From contig JBNLFG010000015.1 in the NCBI GenBank assembly GCA_050305405.1, positions 1 to 64,000 on the forward strand: a stretch of DNA of 64,000 nucleotides, in the 5' to 3' direction. Below, one piece after another: positions 25,128-33,120 of this stretch. Within the stretch, counting starts at the first letter, position 1, and every line of letters begins with the position of its first letter. A program made the translations under genes and the position numbers. Origin of the DNA: Desulfolinea sp050305405 (GTDB lineage: Bacteria > Chloroflexota > Anaerolineae > Anaerolineales > Villigracilaceae). The notes beneath the pieces were generated by a model that was given only the letters and a program-made list of their open reading frames with translations, ran no database searches and was not told the DNA's origin.

Positions 25128-28016
25128 ATGACAATTAACTTCAAACTGAACGGAAAAGACGCAATTGCCCAGGACGGGCAAACCATTTTGCAAGCGGCGG
25201 CGGAGAACGGGATCGAGATCCCGACGCTCTGTTACCACAAGGATTTGAACCCAACCGGCTCTTGTCGCATGTGCGTGGTGGAAGTGAAGGGAGGGCGCTT
25301 CCTGCAAGCGGCGTGCGTCACGCCCGCATCGAACGGGATGGAGATCGAAACCCACAGCGAAAAAGCGATGCACGACCGCAAGCTAACGCTTGAGATGATG
25401 CTCGCCAACCATCCACAAGATTGCATCACCTGCGAGGCGAACGGCGCTTGCGAACTGCAAGACCTTGCCTACGAGTACAAGGTCGAAGTGCCGAGTTGGG
25501 GCAGCAAAGGGACACGCTATCCCGTCAACAGTGACCCCAATCCCTTCATCCGTGTCGACATGAACCGCTGTATTTTGTGCGGACGCTGTGTGCAGGCTTG
25601 CGCCGAAATTCAGGTGCGGGATGTGTGGGGCTTCGCCGAGCGCGGTTTCGACAAGATCGTCGTGGCAGGGGCGGACGTGCCCATGCTCGAGGCAGGCTGC
25701 GAAAGCTGCGGTCAGTGTGTGGCGTATTGTCCAACGGGGGCGCTGGAGAACAAGCTCAATTACGGCATCGCCCGTGCCAAAGATGTGGAAAAAGTGACCA
25801 CGACCTGTACCTACTGCGGGGTTGGCTGCCAATTCGACTTCTTGGTCAAAACCGATGCAGTCTCTGAGCGGAGCGTAGCGCAGTCGAAGAGCGGGTCTAA
25901 CGGAAGCCATCCTTCGACTACAGGCTCAAGTGCTGTCGCCTTCCGCTCAGGAACTAGGCGGATCGTCGGCGTGGAGTCGAACCCCAACGCCCCCGTCAAT
26001 GGGATGGCGCTCTGCGTAAAGGGTCGTTATGGCTACGACTTCATCCATCACGAGGAGCGCTTAACGAAACCACTCGTCCGGCGGTATTTGCTTGAAAACG
26101 GGAGCAAGCCCAAAGGTCAGCTTGCATCCGGCGAGAATCCACTTTGGGATTGGGTAGAAACCTCCTGGGAGCAGGCACTGGATATCGCCGCCGAGAATCT
26201 CGCATCTGCCCGTGACACACACGGCGCAGACAGCATCGGCATCCTGACCTCCGCAAAATGCACCAACGAAGAAAATTATCTGATGAACAAGTTCGCCCGC
26301 CAGGTGGTCGGGACGAATAATATTGACCACTGCGCCCGCCTCTGACACTCCAGCACCGTAGCCGGTCTGGCTACTTCAATGGGTTCCGGGGCGATGACCA
26401 ATTCGATGGACGATATTTCGCAGCAGGCGGAAGCGTTCTTCATCATTGGTTCGAATACAAGTGAGCAGCATCCCGTTTTCGGGACCATGCTGCGACGGGC
26501 TGTCCGTTTTCGTGGGGCAAAGCTGATTGTGGCAGACCCACGCCGCATCGACATCGTCGATTTTGCAACGCTGCATCTGCGCCATCGCACGGGCACCGAT
26601 ATTCCGCTGGTGAATGGCTTGATACACATAATTTTGAAAAATGGCTGGGAAGACAAAGCCTTTATCGCCGAGCGCACCGAGAATTTTGACGAATTCTACG
26701 AAACTGTGATGCGTTACACACCCGAACTGACCGAAGAGATCACGGGCGTACCGCAGGCGAAACTCTACGAAGCCGCTGAGATCATGGGCAATGCCAAACC
26801 GATGGCAGTCATGTGGGCGATGGGCATCACCCAGCATATCACCGGCGTGCATAATGTTTTCAGCCTTGCCAATTTGCAGATGGTGTTGGGCAATATGGGC
26901 GTGCCCGGCGGCGGCGTCAATCCGCTGCGTGGACAGAACAACGTCCAGGGCGCCTGTGATTTGGGCGGGCTGCCGAATGTCTATTCCGGCTATCAAAAAG
27001 TGACCGACGAAGCCGTGCAAAAGAAATTCGAGCAGGCTTGGGGCGTGCCGCTCAACCCCACGCTCGGCAAAACTGCCACCGAACTGGTGCCCGGCATTCT
27101 CGAAGGCACGACCAGTGCCCTGTATGTGATGGCGGAAAACCCCGTCATGTCGGAGCCTGACACGCACCACGTGCGTGAGAGCTTTGAAAATCTCGACTTT
27201 ATGGTTTTGCAGGAAATTTTCCCCACCGAAACCGCCGTCTACGCCGACGTGCTCCTGCCCGGCACGTCCTTCGCCGAAAAAACCGGCACGATCACGAATA
27301 CCGAACGGCGCATCCAGATGGTGAACGCCGCCATCCCGCCAATTGGTGACAGCCGTCCGGATTGGCAGATCACCGCCGAATTGGGACGTCGCATGATGGC
27401 AAAACGTGTGGTGGATATCGACGCCGCCTACGCTGGATGGCATTACAACTCCCCGGCCGAGGTGATGATCGAAGTCGCTGCCCTGACCCCGATCTATGGC
27501 GGCGTGAGTCATACCCGACTTCAATCTGGTGAGCGCATCCAGTGGCCGTGTACCGGTCCCGAGCACCCCGGGACTCCCATCCTGCACGTCGGAAAGTTTT
27601 CTCGTGGCTTGGGCAAATTCCACGCTGTCGAGCATATCCCACCTGCCGAGCAAGTGGACGAAGAATATCCCTTCGTGATGAGCACGGGACGGGTACTCTA
27701 TCACTGGCACGGCGGCGAAATGACCCGCCGCACGAACGGCTTGACCAAAGTCTACGGCGACGCCATGATCGAACTCAACCCCGAAGACGCCGAACGCATG
27801 GGCGCCACGGACGAATCCTACATCAACGTCACATCCCGACGTGGCACCATCCAGGCCCAGGCATGGATCACCCAACGTGTCCCGCCCGGCATGGTCTACG
27901 CCAACTTCCACTTCCCCGACTCGTCGGCGAATATCCTGACGCAAGCGGTTTTAGACCCAATTGCGAAGATCCCGGAGTATAAGGTTACGGCGGTTAAAGT
28001 TGAAGTTACTGGGTAA
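25128..28016 (+). CDS. Selenocysteine-containing NAD-dependent formate dehydrogenase, catalytic subunit
   Basis: A 962-residue molybdenum/tungsten enzyme oxidising formate to CO2. The frame passes through TGA at 26343-26345, read here as selenocysteine 406 in DHCARL-U-HSSTVAGL, where related enzymes have Cys or Sec as the metal ligand. Order of domains: 2Fe-2S ferredoxin (C35, C46, C49, C63); His-Cys 4Fe-4S (H95, C99, C102, C108); two 4Fe-4S motifs (CILCGRCVQAC, CESCGQCVAYC); CTYCGVGC 4Fe-4S; then molybdopterin domains to the ending KVTAVKVEVTG. Residues 246-276 derive from a 93-base dispersed repeat inserted in frame. A GGTCT-loop hairpin follows the TGA. With the NuoE-NuoF subunit it should reduce NAD+. 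A diverged copy of its 3' end lies at 28906-29058. Confidence 0.95.
25863..25955. repeat. Dispersed repeat copy P2 inserted in frame in fdhA
   Basis: A 93-base copy of the P1 repeat (22831-22922) in the same orientation, with TCTGAGCGGA at its start and CCGCTCAGGAACT at its end. It is exactly 31 codons, begins on a codon boundary and contains no stop, so fdhA remains open. It lies between LVKTDAV and RRIVGVESNP, where family members run on directly. Confidence 0.85.
26343..26374 (+). promoter_or_regulatory. SECIS-like hairpin for fdhA
   Basis: TGA (26343-26345), 12 bases, then a 6-bp perfect stem (GTAGCC 26358-26363 / GGCTAC 26369-26374) with the loop GGTCT. In Escherichia coli fdhF the SelB-binding apical loop is also GGUCU, at nearly the same distance from the UGA. 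This supports insertion of selenocysteine instead of termination. Confidence 0.85.
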
Positions 28017-28043
28017 TTGGGGATTGGGTAATTAGGAAAAAGG

Positions 28044-28081
28044 AAAAGCCCTTCGAGATGGTGAGTCTCGGAGGGCTTTTT
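28044..28081 (+). terminator. Terminator after fdhA
   Basis: AAAAGCCCTTCGAGA (28044-28058) pairs with TCTCGGAGGGCTTTT (28066-28080), one wobble pair, ending in T's. A diverged twin lies after the duplicated fdhA end at 29082-29146. Confidence 0.85.
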
Positions 28082-28096
28082 GATTGCATGAGCATT

Positions 28097-28190
28097 GAGT
28101 GCGTCGCACCTTCATCGATGGGTATTTAACCGTTAAACGGAGAATGTTCAAGCTGGAGCAAAAGTCCGTCTGTAAAGGTGCGACGCACTC
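28097..28190. repeat. RAYT-associated repeat A1 (left of RAYT 1)
   Basis: 94 bases with GAGTGCGTCGCACC at one end and GGTGCGACGCACTC at the other; a CGTTAAACGGA core inside. Same orientation as A2 on the other side of the transposase and similar to B1 and B2. Confidence 0.85.
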
Positions 28191-28201
28191 CTGCACTTGA
28201 C

Positions 28202-28777
28202 TTAAAACAAATAACGCCGCAACTCCTTCGTCTCTTTCTCCGACGGAAAATAATCCATCACAAACGCTCTGTATTCATCAGGCGAGCCGAAATTTTCTCG
28301 CACAAATTCTCGGTCAATGAGCGTTCCGTTTCTTTCCTCCACAAACTCAAGATAATTTGAATAATGCCATTGCTCAGGTCTTTTCACCATGTCCGCTTCA
28401 ACGGGATTTCGGTGAATATAACGGCAAAGATGCAAGAGATGTTTATCACTGTCCACCATAATTGCTTGAAAAGGACCTTCAAAAAGCGTGCCAGAGAGCT
28501 TGTATTTATAATTGAAGCGCTTGGGGTAAATATTGAAAACTGCCTGCATAAAATCATTGATCTTTGCTTCACTATTTTGGCGTAAAAGGAAGTGATAGTG
28601 ATTATCCATCAGGCAATAGGCAATCACTGAAATATCAAACTCAATTCTCTTTTCCTGAATTAAATTCAGCAGCATGACGTAATCCGCATCACTGCGAAAA
28701 ATATTCGCTTTATGCGCACCACGATTGTAGACATGATAGTAATGATTGGGAAGAAATGGGATATTTCTTTTTGCCAT
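28202..28777 (-). CDS. REP-associated tyrosine transposase (RAYT), Y1 family
   Basis: A 191-residue HUH-type transposase, related to IS200 TnpA. Visible motifs: NHYYHVYNRGAHKANIF at the N-terminus, catalytic HUH as NHYHFLLR, and the C-terminal HLCRYIHRNPVEADMVKRPEQWHYSNYLEF typical of RAYTs. GGAGG precedes the ATG. It is held between two 94-base repeats (A1, A2), so the whole unit 28097-28890 looks like a RAYT with its own substrate repeats. The reading frame is intact. RAYTs cut and join single-stranded REP DNA. It is about 65-70 % similar by eye to the second copy at 30966-31547. Confidence 0.92.
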   Translation of the reverse strand: MAKRNIPFLPNHYYHVYNRGAHKANIFRSDADYVMLLNLIQEKRIEFDISVIAYCLMDNHYHFLLRQNSEAKINDFMQAVFNIYPKRFNYKYKLSGTLFEGPFQAIMVDSDKHLLHLCRYIHRNPVEADMVKRPEQWHYSNYLEFVEERNGTLIDREFVRENFGSPDEYRAFVMDYFPSEKETKELRRYLF

Positions 28778-28796
28778 AAAAGCCTCCTGCCAAGAC

Positions 28797-28890
28797 GAGT
28801 GCGTCGCACCTTAATCCCCAAGCATCTGTGCGTTAAACGGACAATTTTCGGGCTGCTACAAAAGACCATTTACAAAGGTGCGATGCACTC
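28797..28890. repeat. RAYT-associated repeat A2 (right of RAYT 1)
   Basis: 94 bases, the same ends as A1 (GAGTGCGTCGCACC and GGTGCGATGCACTC, one base changed) and the same orientation. The duplicated fdhA fragment begins about 15 bases to its right. Confidence 0.85.
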
Positions 28891-28905
28891 ACACTCCCTC
28901 ATTTT

Positions 28906-29058
28906 AACCCAAACCGCATCCCGCCCGGCATGGTCTACGCCAACTTCCACTTCCCCGCCTCGTCAGCGAATATCCTGACGCAAGCGGTACTTGATCCGAT
29001 TGCGAAGATTCCGGAGTATAAGGTCACGGCGGTGAGGGTGGAAAAAGCCAGGGATTAG
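28906..29058 (+). pseudogene. Duplicated and diverged 3' end of fdhA
   Basis: From about 28915 to 29058 this repeats the last 47 or so codons of fdhA (27874-28016): RIPPGMVYANFHFPASSANILTQAVLD... against RVPPGMVYANFHFPDSSANILTQAVLD..., with many silent changes and a different last few residues (VRVEKARD). It has no start codon of its own and is preceded by repeat A2. The terminator at 29082-29146 is also a duplicate. It is a remnant of a second or earlier fdhA allele, not a working gene. Confidence 0.85.
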
Positions 29059-29081
29059 TTGATTAGGAATTAGGAAAAAGG

Positions 29082-29146
29082 AAAGCCCTTCGAGATTTTG
29101 CAAAGCACTCTAAACGGAGTGAAGGAGTGGTCTCGGAGGGCTTTTT
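29082..29146 (+). terminator. Duplicate terminator of the fdhA remnant
   Basis: AAAGCCCTTCGAGA (29082-29095) pairs with TCTCGGAGGGCTTT (29131-29144), followed by T's, as in the terminator at 28044-28081 but with a loop 28 bases longer. Confidence 0.75.
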
Positions 29147-29164
29147 AGTTTTTGGAGAATTATT

Positions 29165-30799
29165 TTATGGTTCATCTGCGCTCATAGCACAACGGAAGCC
29201 ATAGTTCATATATTGACTCTCGGGAGGCAGCCATAGACGAACAGTGGTGGAGATGCCATACTGCGTATTCCAAGCCCCCCCACGCAACACCCGATACTCA
29301 CCAATATCTGGTCCTAAGGGGTTTGATGCAGACGAAACAAGGTAATAATCACTTGCATACCAATCAGCAACCCACTCCCAAACATTACCGACCAAATCAT
29401 ATGCTCCATAAAAGCTTTGTCCCTTCTTGTAATGACCCACTTCGGTCATATCCCCAATATCCCCTTGATAGTTAGCGTAACTGCTGTTAATTTTATCATT
29501 TCCCCAAGGGTATTTTTCTTGAGCTTGCACATCGTCATTCCACGAAGCAGCCTTTTCCCATTCGGCTTCTGTAGGTAAACGACGATTTGACCAAGAACAG
29601 TAACTATTAGCAGCTTCCCATGAGACATAGATGACAGGATAATTATCAAAATCATGGTTTTCATAATAAATCTCTTGAGAGTATGATTTATTACTATACG
29701 GAGGGAAACACTCTCCTGCGGCTACACATTTCCGATACATAGCATTCGTTACTTCGGTCTGGTCAATCCAATAGGCATCCAAATAAACTGTGTGCACGGG
29801 CTTTTCATCATCTTTGCCATCATCTCTGCCCATCTGAAACTCTCCAGCAGGGACATAGACCATCGTCATGCCATCTTTTTCTGAAACTAATTTGCTGCCT
29901 ACACCCAAAGAATTAAATCTATCCTTCAACAAATACCAACCACCAATAGCAATAATACCAATAGAAATAATATTGACTATCCATATCATTCGAGCTGTGC
30001 TTTCTCTAGCTGTTTTTATATTAAGTTGCTCTTCAAGTTCACCTATCTCTACTTGACCCTGAATTTGCTTTGTTGGTTTTTTCTCAATCTCACGTTCTTC
30101 ACGATCCACCTTTTCCCACAGGGCCTGTTCGGCAGCCACTTTTCTTTCTCGTTCTTCTTCGGCTTCTTTTTCTAAACGAGCTTTTTCTTCAGCTTCTCGT
30201 TTCTCTTTCACAATACGCTCTTGCTCTGCTTTTTCTGCTGCTTCACGGGCTACTTTTTCTTTACGCTCTTTCTCTACTTGTTCTTTACGTTTCTTTTCAG
30301 CAAGTTCTTCTTTTTGTTTTTCAGCCTTTTCCTTGAGAATGGCAGCAACATCTATCCCCAGCTTTTTCGCCCGTAACTTCAAACTACCCAACAAACGCCC
30401 GTACGCCCACTCTTTGCGCCCTTCAGGAAAATTATCCACATAATGCCATGAACGCAAACGGCGGGGCAAAGGGCATTCATTCAAACGCATCGGCAAAATG
30501 AAATTTGTACCTTCGGGTTTGTAATCTGCCATATTCAAAATGAGCCGTATTTCACGTTGAATATAGCCTTCTTTGCTGATTGAATTATCCGAGAGAAAAA
30601 CCAGCACCGCATCTGTCTCTTCGACGGCTTTCTCGATCTCCAAATCCCAATCCTGCCCGGGGAAAAGCTTCTCCTCGTCCAGCCACGGGTCGATCCAGCC
30701 CTCGGCTTTCAAGCGAGCATAAATCTCCCGCACGGCAGGTTTATCGTGCGAAGAATGGCAGAGAAAAACTTTTAGTTTGCGGGTGGGGTCGGCGGTCAT
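29165..30799 (-). CDS. TIR domain - coiled coil - membrane - FGE-sulfatase-like protein
   Basis: A 544-residue protein. N-terminal TIR domain (residues 9 to about 140: LKVFLCHSSHDKPAV, DPWLDEEKLFPGQDW, and YIQREIRL, whose Glu83 corresponds to the NADase glutamate of SARM1-type TIRs); a Lys/Glu-rich coiled coil about 155-265; one membrane segment 271-291; and an extracytoplasmic formylglycine-generating-enzyme-like (C-type lectin fold) domain from 305, with FQMGRDDG, VTNAMYRKC, RRLPTEAEWEKAA, GNVWEWVADW, RVLRGGAWN and YGFRCA. The TIR end would be in the cytoplasm. It may sense something outside through the FGE-like domain and act through NAD+ cleavage or TIR assembly; this is inference. It sits between the two RAYT units. 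Weak GGGA ribosome-binding site. Confidence 0.85.
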   Translation of the reverse strand: MTADPTRKLKVFLCHSSHDKPAVREIYARLKAEGWIDPWLDEEKLFPGQDWDLEIEKAVEETDAVLVFLSDNSISKEGYIQREIRLILNMADYKPEGTNFILPMRLNECPLPRRLRSWHYVDNFPEGRKEWAYGRLLGSLKLRAKKLGIDVAAILKEKAEKQKEELAEKKRKEQVEKERKEKVAREAAEKAEQERIVKEKREAEEKARLEKEAEEERERKVAAEQALWEKVDREEREIEKKPTKQIQGQVEIGELEEQLNIKTARESTARMIWIVNIISIGIIAIGGWYLLKDRFNSLGVGSKLVSEKDGMTMVYVPAGEFQMGRDDGKDDEKPVHTVYLDAYWIDQTEVTNAMYRKCVAAGECFPPYSNKSYSQEIYYENHDFDNYPVIYVSWEAANSYCSWSNRRLPTEAEWEKAASWNDDVQAQEKYPWGNDKINSSYANYQGDIGDMTEVGHYKKGQSFYGAYDLVGNVWEWVADWYASDYYLVSSASNPLGPDIGEYRVLRGGAWNTQYGISTTVRLWLPPESQYMNYGFRCAMSADEP

Positions 30800-30853
30800 A
30801 TTTGTCCCAGCTTGTGGTGTGTGGTGATGGGAAGATTATACCTGACAAGATGC

Positions 30854-30943
30854 GATGCGTCGCACCAGCCAGTCAGATTCTATCCGTTAAATAGAATCGG
30901 ATTTAGGCTCGAACAAATTCCATTAAACCTGGTGCGACGCATC
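30854..30943. repeat. RAYT-associated repeat B1 (left of RAYT 2)
   Basis: 90 bases with GATGCGTCGCACC and GGTGCGACGCATC as inverted ends. Similarity to B2 starts about 20 bases earlier (ATTATACC...GACAAGA). Confidence 0.85.
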
Positions 30944-30965
30944 CCCGTCCCCTGTCTCTCTATCA

Positions 30966-31547
30966 TCAATCCCAAAACAAATAATGGCGTAATTCTTTCT
31001 TGGTCTTTTCAGGTGGCGAATACGCCATCACAAAATCTTGATACTCTTCCGGCGTGCCAAAATTCTCCCACACAAAATCACGGTCAACGAGTTCACCATC
31101 TCTTTGCCCGATAAACTCCAGATAATTCGAGTAATGCCATTGCTCCGGTCTTTTCACCATGTCCGCTTCAACAGGATTGCGATGAATATAACGACAAAGA
31201 TGCAAAAGATATTCGTTTCGATCAATAAAAATTGCCTTGAATACACCTTCAAAGAGCGTGCCAGATAAACCATATTTCCGATTAAAAGTTTTTGAGTAAA
31301 TATTGAAAACAGCTTGCATGAACTGGCTGATGGTCGCATCCCCATTTTGGCGTAGTAAAAGATGATAGTGATTGCCCATCAGGCAATAAGCAATTACCGA
31401 AATATCAAACTCGTTGGATTTCTCTTTGAGCAATTTCAACAAGGAAACATAATCGCGATCATCACGAAAAATATCCGCTTTATGTGCGCCACGATTGTAG
31501 ATATGATAATAATGATCGGGGAGAAAAAGAACTTTTCTGATCGCCAT
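30966..31547 (-). CDS. REP-associated tyrosine transposase (RAYT), Y1 family, second copy
   Basis: A 193-residue paralogue of the transposase at 28202-28777, with DHYYHIYNRGAHKADIF, the HUH motif in GNHYHLLLR and the ending HLCRYIHRNPVEADMVKRPEQWHYSNYLEF. GGAGG before the ATG. It is bracketed by repeats B1 and B2, again on the minus strand with both repeats in the same orientation. The reading frame is whole. It differs from copy 1 in many residues, so the two units are not a recent duplication. Confidence 0.92.
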   Translation of the reverse strand: MAIRKVLFLPDHYYHIYNRGAHKADIFRDDRDYVSLLKLLKEKSNEFDISVIAYCLMGNHYHLLLRQNGDATISQFMQAVFNIYSKTFNRKYGLSGTLFEGVFKAIFIDRNEYLLHLCRYIHRNPVEADMVKRPEQWHYSNYLEFIGQRDGELVDRDFVWENFGTPEEYQDFVMAYSPPEKTKKELRHYLFWD

Positions 31548-31590
31548 AAGACCTCCGCTTTTCGAAGAAAATTATACCGTGACAAGAAGC

Positions 31591-31680
31591 GGTGCGTCGC
31601 ACCAGCTAATCAGTTTTTATCCGTTAAACGGAAGCAGGTTTAGGCTAGAACAAATTCCATTAAACCTGGTGCGACGCACC
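31591..31680. repeat. RAYT-associated repeat B2 (right of RAYT 2)
   Basis: 90 bases with GGTGCGTCGCACC and GGTGCGACGCACC as ends, and the CGTTAAACGGA core as in A1 and A2. The right half is nearly identical to B1. Confidence 0.85.
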
Positions 31681-31752
31681 CCCATCGCCCAACCAAAACT
31701 TTCGCAACCAAACGTTAAGCATCTCCTCATCCATTCATGCTACAATTTGCCC

Positions 31753-33093
31753 ATGCGCAAGATACTTCTTCTCACATTCGCCGTATTTCTGCTGGCAGCC
31801 TGCGCCGCCCCGACCGAAGAACCGCCCAACTGGGATGAATACGATCCCTTTGGGGAAGGCGGTCAACAAGGCACGGTGCCACTTTCCGAATTACTGCCGC
31901 CTACGCGCGCGGCGGGCACCCCCATCTCCACGCCCACGCAAAACGCGCCGCGCTATGCCCCAGCAGATGAGCAAGGCCCCGGCTTCAAGATCATCCCCGA
32001 TTCAGAGTTGGTACGCGGTCCCGCCAGCCTGCTGCTGAACATGGATATTTACCTGAAGACCAGAAACGGCTACATCAAAACCTATACAGAAGAAATCGAC
32101 GGTGAAATGTACAGCGGAATCGAGATCATCGACCGCATCTCGCACGAATACTCCATCAACCCGCGCCTGTTGCTGGCGTTGATCGAATACCAAAGCGGCT
32201 GGATCACCCAATCTGCTGTCGACGAGACCGTCTATCCCCTGCGCTTCTACGAAGAATGGCGTGCAGGATTGTATCGACAGTTGATCTGGACAGCCAACGA
32301 ACTCAATCGCGGCTACTACCTCTGGCGTGCCAACGCCGTCACCGAGTGGACGCTCGTGGATGGAGACGTGGTCGGCATTAACCCGAACATCAACGCCGGG
32401 ACGGCTGCGCTGCAAAACTACTTCGCCCTGCTCTACACCCGTGATATTTGGGAATACGATGTCAGTGAAGAGGGGTTCTTTGCCACCTATGAAAATCTTT
32501 TCGGCTACCCCTTCGACTATGCCATCGAACCCATCGTTCCCCTTGATCTGACCCAGCCCCACTTGGCTCTACCCTTCGCACGCGGAGAAACCTGGTACTT
32601 CACCGGCGGCCCGCATGGCGGCTGGGATAATGGCTCCGGCTGGGCTGCACTCGATTTTGCCGCCCCCGGCGAACTGACTGGCTGCGTCCCTGCCGAGGCT
32701 TGGGTACGTTCCGCATCTACGGGTGTGGTCGTCCGCTCGGAGAACGGGGCTGTCGTCGTCGATCTGGACGGAGATGGCTACGAAGAAACGGGCTGGAGTT
32801 TGCTCTACATGCACATGGGGACAGATGGGCGCGTCAAAAACGGAACCCAGTTACAGGTCGGGGATCGTATCGGTCATCCCTCCTGCGAGGGTGGTTTATC
32901 CAATGCCGCCCATCTGCACTTCGCACGCCGTTATAATGGCGAGTGGATTCCCGCTGATGGACGCCTGCCCTTCAATCTCGATGGCTGGATCTCGAGCGGC
33001 ACCGGCACAGAATATGACGGCTACCTGACCCATGGCGAAGACTTCGTCGAAGCCTGGGACGGGCAAAATCCGCTCAATCAAATCACAAGGTAA
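31753..33093 (+). CDS. M23-like peptidase lipoprotein, tandem paralogue 1
   Basis: A 446-residue predicted lipoprotein: signal MRKILLLTFAVFLLAAC with the lipobox cysteine, a spacer, a middle domain (RISHEYSINPRLLLALIEYQSGWIT), and a C-terminal M23-like domain with GGPHGGW...GWAALDF and AAHLHFARRYNGEW. Zinc ligands are likely the histidine of GGPH, the aspartate of LDF, and the first or second His of HLH. The middle segment resembles the LALIxxES of lysozyme-like transglycosylases, a guess only. It lacks the LysM seen in paralogues 2 and 3. ATG 31753 has a TACAAT six bases upstream and no ribosome-binding site, so the transcript may be leaderless. The upstream in-frame extension runs into repeat B2 and is rejected. 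Confidence 0.85.
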   Translation: MRKILLLTFAVFLLAACAAPTEEPPNWDEYDPFGEGGQQGTVPLSELLPPTRAAGTPISTPTQNAPRYAPADEQGPGFKIIPDSELVRGPASLLLNMDIYLKTRNGYIKTYTEEIDGEMYSGIEIIDRISHEYSINPRLLLALIEYQSGWITQSAVDETVYPLRFYEEWRAGLYRQLIWTANELNRGYYLWRANAVTEWTLVDGDVVGINPNINAGTAALQNYFALLYTRDIWEYDVSEEGFFATYENLFGYPFDYAIEPIVPLDLTQPHLALPFARGETWYFTGGPHGGWDNGSGWAALDFAAPGELTGCVPAEAWVRSASTGVVVRSENGAVVVDLDGDGYEETGWSLLYMHMGTDGRVKNGTQLQVGDRIGHPSCEGGLSNAAHLHFARRYNGEWIPADGRLPFNLDGWISSGTGTEYDGYLTHGEDFVEAWDGQNPLNQITR

Positions 33094-33120
33094 AGCAAGC
33101 CTCGGCTTGCGCTCTCAAAA

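Noticed and set aside
25128..26345. fdhA seemed to be two genes or a pseudogene broken by TGA at 26343
   Set aside because: The TGA lies at the family's Sec site, the frame continues without shift for 556 codons, and an fdhF-like SECIS follows.
26376..27944. A 522-codon frame antisense to fdhA
   Set aside because: Shadow of a GC-skewed coding strand; protein is His/Asp-rich and without any known domain or ribosome-binding site.
29165..30799. The FGE-like domain as the variable target of a diversity-generating retroelement
   Set aside because: No reverse transcriptase or template repeat is in the window, and the C-terminal codons show no adenine-variable pattern.
29165..31547. TIR gene as part of a Thoeris system
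   Set aside because: No ThsA-like (SIR2 or SLOG) partner next to it; its neighbours are RAYT units.
28097..31680. The four 90-94 base repeats as a CRISPR array
   Set aside because: Only two pairs, separated by genes of 576 and 582 bases, and no short spacers.
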